From contig JAKZZE010000010.1 in the NCBI GenBank assembly GCA_024220505.1, forward strand, positions 868,001 to 932,000: a stretch of 64,000 bases of DNA, in the 5' to 3' direction. The translations under genes were made by a program, and so were the position numbers. This DNA is from Rhizopus arrhizus. Lineage: Eukaryota; Mucoromycota; Mucoromycetes; Mucorales; Rhizopodaceae. How positions within the stretch are numbered: position 1 is the stretch's first letter; each line of letters begins with the position of its first letter. Shown one piece after another: positions 22,075 through 33,185 of this stretch. A model generated the notes under the pieces. That model saw only the letters and a program-made list of their open reading frames with translations. It searched no databases and had not been told where the DNA came from.

Positions 22075-23935
22075 AATAAAATAAAAAATACTAGAAGAGC
22101 TTTTTAAACACTTCTAGACAAACTCATTTGAACAATAAAAAGGTTACTTCTATAGCATACATAATGAAACATCGCATACTGTAATAACAGCTGTACGTAA
22201 AATGCATAAATTATACTTGAATATTGGCCTTGTTTTCTTGACTCAAAAAACTAGATAGCCATTCTTGTTTCCCCTTTTTTTTTAATTTTTCATCTTTGAT
22301 TTGTAATTAAAAATTCTTTTTTTTTTTGGGAAAAAATAGTATACGCGTTGCTTATTAATGCAATACGGTATGTATGTAAAAATTGCGTTATAATTCATTT
22401 ACTGCTTTCTAGACATGAGATATCAACCCCATAAAACTAGAAGCAAATCACAGACGTACAAGTATCTATCTTTCTTGTGTATCTGCGCAATTAATCATGG
22501 AATAGTTAATTTTAGCTTTTACTATGAATCCTTTTAGTCACAAAGTGACTGAGTTTTTTTAAAAAGTCCCCAAACATTTAAATCATCCAACCAGAATTAC
22601 TGAATGACTTGGCTTTGAAGTGATCCATAAATTTCAATCACAAGATATATTATCCATAAAGAATGATTCGTAAACAATGGTTTCACTTAACATAAGGTTA
22701 TATATCCGATAGTTGTTATATCTATTTAAGTAACAAAAATTTGTCTTGAAACTTTCTTTTTCATATTATTTTAAACTCTTTAAATTTACAGCTATGGTTT
22801 CTTACGTTATTACTGGCACTTCTCGTGGTATTGGACTCGAATTTGTTAAACAAATTTCTGATCGAGGAGATACTGTATTTGCTTGTGCTCGTAATCCTGA
22901 TAAATCTGAAGGCTTGCAGAAATTGGTTGATGGTAAGAAGGTGTACGGCATCAAATTGGACACCACTAGTGAAAAGTCCATCAAGGTAGTAGTTCCTATA
23001 CATATATTATAAGGCTCTTGCTAATTGAACATCATGGACAACAGGAAGCTGTTGAAGAGATTTCAAAGCTTGCTCCTGAAGGTGTTGATGTCTTGATTAA
23101 CAATGCCGGCATTGCAGGATCACATACCGCTCCTGAACAAGCGTAAGTTATAAATGTTTCAATTTAACAAAGAGATATGCTTAACATTTACATAAAGCCC
23201 CAAGAAAGAAATCCTTGAGGTCTTTGAAACAAACGTATTAGCTGTCAATGAAGTCACCAATGCATTCTTGCCTTTACTTCGCAAACGTGGCCCTGACCGC
23301 GTTAAAAAGATTCTCAACATGTCATCCCTTCTTGGAAGCATTGAATTGGCTGACTTCTCTGAGGGTGCTGCTTACAGAATCGCCAAGGGTGGTCTTAACA
23401 TGCTTACCAAGTTACAATCCATTCAACTCGCCAAGGAAAACTTTATTGTCTATTCTTCTCATCCTGGCTTGGTCAAGACTGACATGAGTGTTGGTATTAG
23501 TAAACTCTATCCAGAACTGGTAATTAATCCAGATGAATCAATCTCAAAACAATTGGCCAAGCTTGACAGCGCTACAGCTGCTGATTCAGGCAAATTTATT
23601 GATTACGAAGGACAGGTTTTGAAATACTAAATGCTGAATACATATTGCTTAATAAATAAATCAGTTTTTTTTTTTTTCTAAATTATTTTTCAATTTCGGT
23701 TTTCAAATTCAACAATGTGATCAATTCGCTTTATAGTGTATTTTAGAGTAATCTCTGGAGTCATAAGACAAATGTGTTTACCATATCTTTTGTCTTGGTT
23801 TTGGTTTTTAGTATTTTAAGCTTATTCTTATGGCTATTGAAGCTAGCATCATTTTAACTTTAAAATATGCTATTTTGTGAACAAAGCGTCTTCTTGTCAC
23901 CTTTCTGCTGCACACATAATAATCTTTCTTGACTA
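22075..23935 (+). repeat. Inverted duplication, arm B
   Basis: The reverse-orientation partner of 5100-6930. The match starts near 22090 (ACTAGAAGAGCTTTTTAAAC region) and runs through the dehydrogenase gene to a CAAGAAAGATTATTATGTG-like end (read on the minus strand) near 23925. Exon 1 of the gene differs from arm A at only two of 192 bases, while the flanks and part of exon 3 differ more. Confidence 0.85.
22794..23630 (+). CDS. Short-chain dehydrogenase/reductase, copy B
   Basis: Three exons, 22794-22985, 23045-23142 and 23198-23630, with the same splice positions as copy A and again 240 residues. TGTSRGIG, NNAG, NMSS and the YxxxK motif (YRIAK) are all present, so a functional NAD(P)H oxidoreductase is expected. 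Compared with copy A, the active-site neighbourhood reads GAAYRIAKGGL instead of TTAYRISKSAL. A run of about 14 residues after TDMS (VGISKLYPELV versus ADFQESATFKF) is almost completely different, while sequence on both sides is near identical. That block lies in the region that usually lines the SDR substrate pocket, so the two copies may accept different substrates (inference). Confidence 0.9.
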
Positions 23936-24935
23936 ATAAAACTACCCATAAAAAGAATATCGAATTTATAATATTTTAAAGTGCTATATTATTGATAAGT
24001 GAGATATAACTGTGGCGTTTATTTGATGCTAATTATGTTATATATTGATACAAGTACTGAAGGTAAGTAGTCTCTTTAGCTTGGCGTTCCATTTGTAGTC
24101 TTGGGGTTCGTAAAGAAGAGGTCAAACTTTATGTTGTTGAACAAAAATTATTCATGACTGATTACTGTTCTTTTTGATAGGAAGGCCGATTTGATGATTA
24201 TGCAAACTCTAACATTTTCAAGTTTATTACTTGTAATGACTAATATGCTTTAAAAAAAAGATTGTACAATCAGTTTCTAGGGTTTTATTGAATGTATCAA
24301 TATGATAGGATGGTTGTGCTGTTTTTAATGTAAAATATTTTCCTGATTCACTATAATCAAGTAAACTGAAGTAAACAGAAGTTTGCATGTAAATAGGGTC
24401 TACATTTAATTATATTCATAAAGTTTTACGAGCCATCTACTGTCCGTCCTTTTTATATTTAAGGTTTGAATGATACTCTCGCGTTCGAATCAAGGGTTGA
24501 TTTTTTCATTAAAAATACTCCTACATTAAAAAGTGCTAATGTTGACTTAAAGAAAGCTTCAATTAGTAAAGATGGAGGCTAATCAAAGGAAGATATATAT
24601 ATATAATTGCCAGTTCAGGCTGTTCTTAAGCGTCTTAAATGTTCAAAGAGTAAGTTAAATCGGTCTATGAACTGCTTTATTTCAAAATTGATATGTATAT
24701 CATGTTGTTTTAACTAAAAAAAAAAATTAATGTTATTTTGAAAGTGAGAGAAGTTAAGTAGCCTTTTGCACCATAAAACGTCAACAGCAAGTGCCTTTTG
24801 ATAATGAATCAGCTTGCATAAATTGTGGCTTATAGTGTATTTGACTATAAACAATTTACTTTTAGTCCTTTTTTTTTCTTTTTTTTTTTTTTCTCTTCTA
24901 TTTCTATTTAATATATAGAAAGAAGGCTTTATATT
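23936..24935. other. Intergenic DNA upstream of the TRF4-like gene
   Basis: No gene seen. A CT/T-rich tract at about 24865-24900 lies close to the TRF4-like start and is a plausible promoter or 5' UTR element. Confidence 0.5.
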
Positions 24936-26247
24936 ATGGCGAAAAAAGCAAAGAAATACAAGAGTAAAAATAATAAAGGCAAGCAATCAGAAGGTTTTTT
25001 TCTTATTCTTAAACAAGTGAGAAAAAAATGCCACGTTTCTAATAATAAGTTTGTAGACTTTCCCCATATACCATTTTCATCATCGTCATCCGCTGCAGAA
25101 TCCTCAATACACCAAAATTCAGATCATGAAGAGGATTTCATTCCATTAGAAGATCCCAAGATCAGCAGACAACAACGGAGATTTGAGGAAAGGAAACAAT
25201 TGAAAGCTAATCCTTTTAGCAAAGATGCTTTTGAAGGAAGTCGTTATAATTTTTGTTATCCTTGGATGGAAATGATGAATTTTGATTTCGCAAACACAGA
25301 AACACATTCTTACGATATGTAAGTTAAAAAGAATCTTTTACAAATAGGAAAAACTGACCTTTTCCAAAGTTTTCGACAAGAAGTTGACTGCTTTTTACGA
25401 TATATTGAACCTACAGAAATTGAAATGGAGTTAAGAGAAAGTATTGTACAGAGAATCAGCAAAGCCATCAGTAAACAATGGCCAGATGCTGAAGTGAGTG
25501 TTTTTGGCAGTTTTGCTACATGTTTATTTCTTCCTAATAGGTAAAAAGTGACCATCAATTAGGATAACAAAACAAAACATTTATGCTTATCATTTAAAAA
25601 GTGACATAGATCTTGACATCACCTTCTACGAACAAAATCCGCGATTGGATGCAGTTGCTAATGCTTTAAAAAAAGCGGGATTATGTGACAAACCGCAAGT
25701 CATTCGACATGCAACTGTAAGGAGCAGATCTTATATCACTTTTGGAAACTTAAAGTTAGTTTATGATAGGTACCAGTGATAAAATTTGAGGAATTGTATA
25801 CTGGATTGAAGGTCGATATTGTACTGAATACAACAAATGGTGTACGAAGCGCTGATTTAGTAAGAAGAGCAATACTCGATCATCCTGCAGCCCGACCGCT
25901 CATTCTTATTATTAAATATTATCTGGCGCAATGTAAACTGAATGAAGTCTATACAGGAGGCCTAGGTGGATATGCTATAGTTTGTTTAGTAGTGAGCTTC
26001 TTACAGGTAAGAACCAAGCAAGCAAGAAAAAAAAAAATGGATTAGTAAAACGAGATTTTTTTTTTTTTCATCTATAGAGGCATCCCATGGTGGCAACAGG
26101 TCAAATCGATCCAATGGAAAATATCAGTGTCCTTCTTTTAGACTTCTTGTTACTTTATGGTATTCATTTTTCTATGGAATGTGTAGGAATTGATATTCGA
26201 GGAGAAGGCTGTTATTTTTACAAGGTACATACAAATCATTACAATTG

Positions 26248-26282
<35 letters not shown>

Positions 26283-26626
26283 AACTAAACAAATGCAATA
26301 AGGAATTGAATAAGTTTGGAAGAAGTAGAAACGGAAAGGAACTTTTTTCAATTCTTGATCCTCAAGATGAGAGCAATGATATTGGATCTAAGTCCTTTGA
26401 AGCTGAGAGTGCAGCTGACGAGTTTCGTTATGCATATAATGTAATTATTAGGAAAATGAGAGTACTTGAAGAAGAATTAGAAGCAAATGATTACAAGCAA
26501 TTAAGCTCCCATGTGACATCGTCCTTCCAAAGCTGTTCTGTATTATCAACATTTTTATATGTAACTCCAGAATTTGTGAAGCAAAGACAAGCCATGGAAA
26601 ATGCATATGAAGAACAAATGTATTAA
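24936..26626 (+). CDS. TRF4/PAPD5-type non-canonical poly(A) polymerase
   Basis: Six exons: 24936-25318, 25370-25540, 25602-25716, 25770-26006, 26078-26224 and 26303-26626, all joined in frame, give 458 residues. Exon 2 ends in the nucleotidyltransferase helical turn FGSF (173-176). Exon 3 opens with the catalytic pair SDIDLDI (Asp186 and Asp188), and exon 4 has the third acidic residue in LKVDIVL (Asp239). The poly(A)-polymerase-associated region follows (HPAARPLILIIKYYL, YTGGLGGYAIVCLV, then ILLLYG-like DFLLLYGIHF). In yeast, Trf4/5 work in the TRAMP complex, adding short poly(A) tails to nuclear RNAs for exosome decay. The N-terminus is basic then acidic. A GT...AG stretch at 24993-25055 is exactly 63 nt and in frame, so it may be an optional intron. 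Confidence 0.88.
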
Positions 26627-27410
26627 AAAAAATATTTATGATGTAAACACTCAATTGGATACTCTGTTTCCCAGAAGCCACTTTAAATTACTGTAACTTA
26701 CCGTGATTGTATTATATTACAAACTAAATTTTATCACATCTTCATTATGCAATATTAAATACAACTTCAATATATGTCATGTATAATAAGGAAAACGGAG
26801 AGCTGTATGCAAAGATTTGCGCTCTGTTGTAATTTTTAATTTGATAGTAGCAAGCGTAATGTGGTTAAAGTGTGCTCTACATATCCTAAGCAGAGATTTA
26901 TACCGATATTTTGATATTTGTGTAGGAAGAATGAAGCACAAGCATCAAGAGGAGATAGGGAGTAAATGTAATTGCGAGTCAATGTCCGGCACCTAAATAA
27001 AAAAGCGTGAGTGACCTATTTATTTGAAAATAGCCCTTGTAATAAGTAAAAAAATAAACAAATAAATGGCTTGCATCTTGCTGTTCAAAAAAAAAAAATG
27101 CAGATAGTGAATATCATATTAGTAACGAATATACGAGCTAGAATGTGAGAGGTTATCGTCATCGATCAGACAAAGAAGAAGGAGAAATATTTTTCAAAAA
27201 AAAGCGCTTGCAAAATTGAAAGTATGCTTCTAAGATAGATGGTTCACCTGTAGATTTTGTTTCCCTATTTGATTTGTCATAGCAAAACTTATTTCTTTAT
27301 TGCTTTCTTTTATACAAGTTTGAAGCAATTGCTGTGTGTTTTGGTATTATTGCACATAAAAGAATAGAAAAAATTGATACAAAAAAGTTGGGGATTGAGT
27401 AGTGTAAAAA
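26627..27410. other. Convergent intergenic DNA
   Basis: AT-rich spacer between two genes that point at each other. No additional gene recognised. Confidence 0.6.
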
Positions 27411-27863
27411 CTATGAAACTGTAAGTCGCTGTACAGGTGTATCTTCATCATCTACAATAATAATCTCTTCTTCCTCTTCCTCCTCTTCCTCTTCTCCTTC
27501 TTCGTTTCTTTGTTCATCTTCCTCTTCTTCTTCCAAGGCTAAGGCAAGTGCAAGATCGTTCCAATCCAAATCATCACCACAACGCTCCAACAAATCATCG
27601 AACCAAGATTCCAAACATCGGTCGCTCTCATACCTTACTGCCTTTGCTTCCAAGTTACTCTCATCAGCTGACAATTGTTCAATTTCTAACAAGAGAATCT
27701 TGAATGTTTCGATCAATTCAGCGGATATTTCACCAGAGGAAGGTGTTGAATTGATTTGATTCAAAACTTGAGTTAATTCAGAAAGTAAATTATTCTGATC
27801 TATACAAAGACGTTTTTCGCTACTATCAACAATAGAAGGCGACCGACTACGTTTGTTGGACAT
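27411..27863 (-). CDS. Acidic nuclear-type protein, function unknown
   Basis: A single exon of 150 residues. The N-terminus MSNKRSRSPSIVDSSEKRL is basic/serine-rich and could be a nuclear-localisation stretch. The middle is predicted helical (ELTQVLNQIN, ELIETFKILLLEIEQL), and residues about 108-140 are almost pure Glu/Asp, ending EEIIIVDDEDTPVQRL. No known family recognised. A chaperone-like or chromatin-associated role would fit the acidic tail but is a guess. It starts only about 160 nt downstream of the CUE3-like stop on the same strand. Confidence 0.65.
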   Translation of the reverse strand: MSNKRSRSPSIVDSSEKRLCIDQNNLLSELTQVLNQINSTPSSGEISAELIETFKILLLEIEQLSADESNLEAKAVRYESDRCLESWFDDLLERCGDDLDWNDLALALALEEEEEDEQRNEEGEEEEEEEEEEIIIVDDEDTPVQRLTVS

Positions 27864-28022
27864 ATTGTATACGGGAGGTTGTTTTTTTAAAAAAAGGTAA
27901 AAGGATAAAACAGCTGATAAAAAAAAGTCCTAAAAATATACAATAGAAAAAACCTGATTGGACTACGATTTGTGTTCGAGTTACCACAGAGGAAAAGATA
28001 TTTATTTACAAAGCAGCATGTT

Positions 28023-29896
28023 CTAAGAAGGAGGTAGTCCTGCCTTATTAATCTTTCTATCTCGCATTGTCTTTCTATTGTGATTGCCAAATCGTGCCTT
28101 ATTTTTTTCTTTATATGAATGGTCTTTGGTAATAGGCTTTTTAGATGGCTGTGATTGTTGTGATGTCTGTGATGCCTGTGATGCTTGTGGTTTTTTGGAT
28201 ATTTCATCTTGCTTTCCATCAAATAGCATGTATTTATCCAGTATACGCTGCTTTCTTGGCTATTATTAAATGAATAAGTATATGTATAACTTTGATTTCC
28301 ACCTTTAATCATATAACTTACATTTCTGCTAAACATAATAGCCCAACCTTCTAACTGTTCATCTGTCATACCTGTTTGTTTTCTGAGTTCTATTCTTTTA
28401 GGTGATTTTCTGGCTGTACTGTTACGTGCCAATATATCTGGATTCTCCATAAATAGATGAACTAGTAAACTTTCATGCTGGATACCTGGATCTAAGTGGG
28501 GTGCCTTTTGCTTAACGATGTCCTGTGCATCTTCTTGTCCGACTGTCGCCACACCAGCAGCGTCGTTAATATCGTCATAAGTGTCATCATATTCATCCTC
28601 ATACATATCAATCACACGCTGCATCATACTGTCCTTGTCGATAAATGACTTATCATCCAACAGGCTATCTGCGTTGGCCTTGTCCTTTTTACCCAAATAT
28701 ATTTTAGAAGCATCAATCTTGTTGTGTGAAAACACATCAAACTCGTCATTATCATAGATGTTTTTACGGCTAGATAACACTTGGGTAGGCACATCGCGCT
28801 CTTGAAGTAATTGTATAATAACAGCTTCAGGATCATTGTTATTTGCATCCAAGTAAGTCTCAATCATATCATCTGATAAATTGCCCAGTACATCGCGTAC
28901 CTGTGCTATCTTCTGTTCTCGATCATCATCATTATTTTGTGGTCGCCAATCCTCTCGTTGCTCAATCGTATCTCTGACTTGTTCCATTTGCAACTGCAAT
29001 ATTTGTAACATCTCATCCTCGCCTGCAAACCGACTTGAATTTATTTGACTAATCTTGTCGCTAATTGCATATGCTAATTCCCAGTCCATGATAAGTGGTG
29101 CGTCCACAAAGGCAGAAGAGGGTTTGATCTCGTTTTTTTCAATCCACTGAGCCAAAAACTCGATTGCCTTATCCTTATTGATTGGTTCACCTATAACAAC
29201 CAACTGATCGCTGACTGTGTAACCTAACGGACGGAAAAAGTGCAAATCTGCTGCGGATTGGAAAGCAGAGACAAAACATCTCTTGATTGTATACGCATAG
29301 GGCGCTAATTCGCGATCGCTATCTACTAGAGCTTTCAAACAAGGTACAAGGTCTCGATACCAGTCAGCGATCAACGTGTCCAGAGGTAAAAATTCAGGAA
29401 GTGTAGCAGACACAAGAGCATCAAATGTACGGGCAAGGACGTAGGCTCTTTCCAAAACATCTCGGTCAAGAGTTGCTTGAGACAAGGATTCAATTGATTC
29501 AACAAGCGTATGAAGTATTGGCGTCAAATTTTCGGCAAAATCTTGGATAATTTCTCGTACTTGTAACTTGTTTGTGCTGCTGTAAACCACAGCTAGCTTG
29601 ACGAGTAGATCAGTTTGGAATAAGCAGTGATTTTCTGTGCTTGGTAAGCGAGATAGCCGTACATATACAAGAAGAAGATACCGAAGAAGTGTAGAATCTA
29701 CACGCTCACCGTCAAGATAGGCATCCCAAACTTGGTGAATAAAGTTAACAAAAGAAGGTGAAGTATTTGTGGTGATTATAAAGGTTTTATCCTCCATGTT
29801 AAGTATGGCGCTCAAATTGGCTTTCCAAAACTTGAAAGCAGCTTCCCAAATGTCTTGAAATTCAACATTATAAGGAACAAATTGAAGAAATTCCAT
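28023..29896 (-). CDS. CUE-domain protein, CUE3/RQT3 (ASCC2) homologue
   Basis: Two exons, 29896-28322 and 28259-28023, give 603 residues. Intron 28321-28260 must be removed, since reading through it yields an implausible tail. Residues about 328-370 form a CUE ubiquitin-binding domain (QKIAQVRDVLGNLSDDMIE, then DPEAVIIQLLQERDVP). Downstream, KNIYDNDEFDVFSHNKID matches the segment after the CUE domain in ASCC2. Near the C-terminus, RKQTGMTDEQLEGWAIM matches the ASCC2/Cue3 tail, followed by a Gln/Ser-rich and basic end. In yeast and mammals this protein is a subunit of the RQC-trigger (RQT/ASC-1) complex that dismantles collided, ubiquitinated ribosomes. The length is close to yeast Cue3. It is divergently arranged with ARPC3. 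Confidence 0.88.
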
Positions 29897-30045
29897 CCTG
29901 ATCTATCAAAAAAAAGAAAGAGTGTAGAAATGCAGAGAAAGGGTGTGTACTGAAATAAATGACGTAAAGCGGAGTTTTTCGAGGCTTTAATAAAGATGAA
30001 GATACACTTGAGAACTTCCTTTTCCTTTTAAAAAAAGGAACAACT
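29897..30045. promoter_or_regulatory. Shared divergent promoter, CUE3-like / ARPC3
   Basis: Only 149 nt separate the two start codons, so both 5' UTRs and promoters must lie in this space. No clear TATA box could be assigned to either gene. Confidence 0.6.
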
Positions 30046-30769
30046 ATGCCCGTAATGTCTTGCATATAAACTTTCTTTTTCTCGTATAATTACGTGTGTT
30101 GACACTTGTACATTTAAATAGGCATATCATTCACAATTCAATGAAGGAGATTATCAGTCTCTTGGCAATATGTTTTTATTGCCCATAAAAACCAAATTTA
30201 GAGGCAATGCACCTTACTGTAATTAAACAAATATTTTGTTAAGCATGTACTTGTTGATTACTTATCATTGTATATAGCGGATGGTGTTGGAGAAGATATT
30301 ATTGATGAAGCCCTCGACTTATTTCGTGCTAACTGTCTTTTCCGTAATTTTGAAATCAAGGGCAACGCGGATCGAGTTCTCATCTATTTAATCCTCTTCA
30401 TCTCACAGTGCCTTGGCTCTCTCAACAAGAATATGCCACAAAGTGAAGCTTACAAATCATTAAACACTTTGGCCCTTTCAAACTTTTCGATTCCTAGTGA
30501 CCCTGGGTTTCCTTTGAATGCTATGTATCAAGGGCCGACTGATAAGTTTCAAGCAGGTAAGTTATTGTAAACATGGGAAATTACATGTTATTTTTTTATA
30601 TTGATTTTTTTTTATATATTTTCTTTAAAAAGATCAAATGAAACAGTATCTTCAACAACTTCGTCAAGAACTTGCGCTCCGATTAGTTGATAGGATTTAC
30701 GTGGACGGGCAATTAAGCAAATGGTGGATGTGCTTTTCAAAGAGAAAGTTCATGAACCTTACACTTTAA
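30046..30769 (+). CDS. ARPC3: Arp2/3 complex subunit 3 (ARPC3/p21)
   Basis: Four exons give 172 residues: 30046-30051 (only ATGCCC, Met-Pro), 30122-30218, 30278-30556 and 30633-30769. All introns are GT-AG and short. The protein opens MPAYHS and continues LGNMFLLPIKTKFRG, IIDEALDLFRANCLFRNFEI, ADRVLIYLILFISQCL, PGFPLNAMY and YLQQLRQELALRL, ending SKWWMCFSKRKFMN. These match ARPC3 throughout its length. ARPC3 is a structural subunit of the Arp2/3 complex, which nucleates branched actin for endocytic patches and polar growth. The six-base first exon is easily missed by gene finders but restores the conserved MPAYHS start. Its stop codon overlaps the stop of the SET gene on the opposite strand. 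Confidence 0.95.
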
Positions 30770-31475
30770 CTTGACTTTTTATGAGCTTGGTGGCTCATAT
30801 CAATACCTCGTTTAGCCCAAAAGGATTTACCGTAGGTGACAAGCTATATTTCAATGTTAAACAATAAAAAAAGGATTATACATTATTATCACTCACCAGT
30901 TCGTCTCCCTTTTTAATCTTTCTGTTCCCATTGACAAAAATACCGACTTTAATATGGTTTGTGTTTTCATCCAAATAATTCATAAAACAAACATTTGGCT
31001 CTGGTCCACAACCACGAAAGTCATTGCAAAATCTTGCTTCATTTCCACAACGTCCTGCGTCAATGGACAGATCAGTGCCGTACTTGAGTACGTAATCTGA
31101 AGTTGATTCGTATCCATCTTCGTATTCAACCACACCCAAGTAATCAATGATTAGTTGCTTTGGTTGCAGTGTTTGGGCTGCAAATAAACCATAGGCACCA
31201 CAACAAGGGTGCTTTGGATCTGTTATCTTCTTGATCTTAACATGCTTACGTTGTTCTTTGATGCTTGGAAATGTACCAGTAATGTGAACATGCTGATTGA
31301 TGAATTGAGAACTGCGGGTAATGGCTTTCGAAGGCTGGAATAGTTCTTTGAGATCGGGAGGTACATGAGGAGACCAAAATAGCTTATCAATATATTTTGT
31401 TTCTGATGTCCAACCAGAAGGAGAAGAAGTGGAAGCAGCAGGTACATTCCTTAGATAGGCCATTTGATTCGACAT
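30766..31475 (-). CDS. SET-domain protein (putative lysine methyltransferase)
   Basis: Two exons, 31475-30897 and 30843-30766, give 218 residues. The SET domain spans about residues 94-200: AYGLFAAQTLQPKQLIIDYL, then SDYVLKYG, GRCGNEARFCNDFRGCGPEPN (the N-x-R-F-x-N-D/H cofactor motif) and, across the splice, KKGDELLVTYGKSFWAKRG (the terminal Tyr motif). Without removing intron 30896-30844 the protein would end before the catalytic YG. The N-terminal 90 residues are not recognised. SET proteins of this shape methylate histone or non-histone lysines; the target cannot be told. It converges on ARPC3, with the two coding ends overlapping by four bases. Confidence 0.85.
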
Positions 31476-32468
31476 TTTTATTTAAATTACAGAAAAAAAA
31501 AAAGTAAAATTTGCTCTTTCATTTTTCAAGTTATTATTGCACATTTGTATTAATAGCTAAACATTAGAACATAGACCTTTCTTCATCAAACACTTCTGTT
31601 TCATAGATAAAATAGAAAAGCGTAAAATAAAAAAAATAAAAAATAAAAAAGAATTATTAAGAGTTGCTGAGACCATAGTAATATTAAAAAAAGTTATTGC
31701 ATTAGACACGTCAATTTTACTATTATTTCTTTGATTTGAGACGCTTTCTACTACTTCAACACATGCTCTCTTACCCATTGTGCTGCACAATAGTCAAAAT
31801 TAAAATATAATAAACTAAATTTTTGTATTTATCCTGCTTAGATGAACATTCTTGTTTAGCAAAAAATTAAAAGAAAAATAAAGCTGGGAAAATGGCGTGT
31901 TACGCCGGTACTAGTGGCAAGCAAGAGTACAAGACATTCTGCTACACTCACAGACTTAATCATGGAAGTAGTTCAACATATTGTCAAAGACAAGGCAGAT
32001 TGACTTTATAAGGCTACAGCATATTACATGTTGAGCATAGGCGGTTAATCGATTTACTGAGTAAACTATAGAAAACTTAGGGTTGGAATTTTATTAAAAA
32101 AAAAAAAAAACTTGAAGTCTACGAAAAAAATTTGAAAAGTTTCGTATGAATATTAAAAGGTATCTATTATCATTTTATGCTAGAAAGTAGCTCAAATGGT
32201 ATTGACAATCGTCCATAGCATACACCTTCTTTCTTAGTAGTTGGGGCAATTCCGATCAATCGTAAAATTTTGTGCAACATACTGCCATAAAAGATGATTT
32301 TTTAAGCCATCGGCTACATGAATCAAAAACATCTTCTTTACAAGAATAAGGAATGCTAGCCCTCGCTCAACACAGATCCATTGAAGATGTTCTATATACA
32401 ATTAAAATGCATTGTTTTTATTTCTATAGTTTCAATATGGCTCAAGCATTCAAAGAAAGGACTGCTAA
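31476..32468. other. Intergenic DNA between the SET and RNase H genes
   Basis: AT-rich. On the minus strand 32280-32170 encodes a 36-residue frame (MLHKILRLIGIAPTTKKEG...) with protein-like composition but no splice context. It may be a relic of a repeat-derived gene. Otherwise nothing seen. Confidence 0.4.
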
Positions 32469-33185
32469 CTATGATAATTGTGCCCCTGCAACTGCTAACT
32501 GATCTGCTTTTTCATTTCCTTCTTCCCCTGAATGTCCAGGCACATAAACAAACTTAACAGGCCCCTTTCTACTATCCACTAAATCTAATATTTTTTCAAA
32601 CAAATCTCTATTTTCAACAGGTTTTCCATTGGATGATCTCCATCCATTTATCTTCCATGCCTTTGACCATTCTGTGGATGCCTTAATCACATATTGAGAA
32701 TCAGTCCTAATTTCCAACAATTCGCTGTCTTTTTGGCTTTGTTCTAATGCATGAATGACTGCTGTTGCTTCTGCTCTTTGGTTGGTTTGCTTTAGGCCCG
32801 CAAGTCGTCTACTCACATTTCTAGGATCATTATCGCCCCAGTATACCCCATAACCTGCACGAGCACCCTTCTGACCATTACCCGAAGAGGCGCCATCCGT
32901 ATAGACAACTGTTCTCTTTTTTTGTGGATAGCGTGTGCTTGAAAGATCTATTTTTGTTTTTTTGGTAGATTGAAAACTTTCTGTTTCTAAACGACGTTTG
33001 ACTTGCAAACTTTGAGTGATGGATGCTGTGTTGCTATCACCTTTAACGAATTGTTCAGCTTCTTCTTTTGTTGGAAATTTTTTATATTTTGCACCCTTAA
33101 TGCCATCCACTTGTTCTTTGCATTCTGGCCATGACTTGTAAATGCCGGGATTACGACCAACCCTGACAGCATAAAAGTAGGCCAT
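32469..33185 (-). CDS. RNH1: Ribonuclease H1
   Basis: An intronless 238-residue protein with the full eukaryotic RNase H1 layout. Residues 1-50 are the hybrid-binding domain (MAYFYAVRVGRNPGIYKSWP...GAKYKKFPTKEEAEQFV). A variable linker follows, then the catalytic domain from about 92. The catalytic acids are visible as Asp97 (YTDGASSGNG), Glu139 (NQRAEATA), Asp162 (RTDSQYV) and Asp228 (NEKADQLA), with the assisting His218 in VPGHSG. The enzyme cleaves the RNA strand of RNA-DNA hybrids such as R-loops and primers. It is a cellular gene and not a retroelement RNase H, because it carries the N-terminal hybrid-binding domain and no reverse transcriptase flanks it. Confidence 0.96.
   Translation of the reverse strand: MAYFYAVRVGRNPGIYKSWPECKEQVDGIKGAKYKKFPTKEEAEQFVKGDSNTASITQSLQVKRRLETESFQSTKKTKIDLSSTRYPQKKRTVVYTDGASSGNGQKGARAGYGVYWGDNDPRNVSRRLAGLKQTNQRAEATAVIHALEQSQKDSELLEIRTDSQYVIKASTEWSKAWKINGWRSSNGKPVENRDLFEKILDLVDSRKGPVKFVYVPGHSGEEGNEKADQLAVAGAQLS

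Noticed and set aside
24475..24505. TTCGAAT motif suggesting a tRNA T-loop
   Set aside because: The flanking bases do not form a T-stem and no acceptor or anticodon arm can be folded around it.
24936..26626. Reading the TRF4-like gene as several small separate genes
   Set aside because: The catalytic motifs are spread across exons (GSF, DID and the third Asp), and all junctions join in phase with GT-AG introns, so it is one gene.
27887..28260. C-terminal extension of the CUE3-like protein when read without splicing
   Set aside because: The open frame runs through a GT-AG intron (28321-28260) and then reads the last exon in the wrong frame. The spliced version matches the ASCC2/Cue3-type tail.
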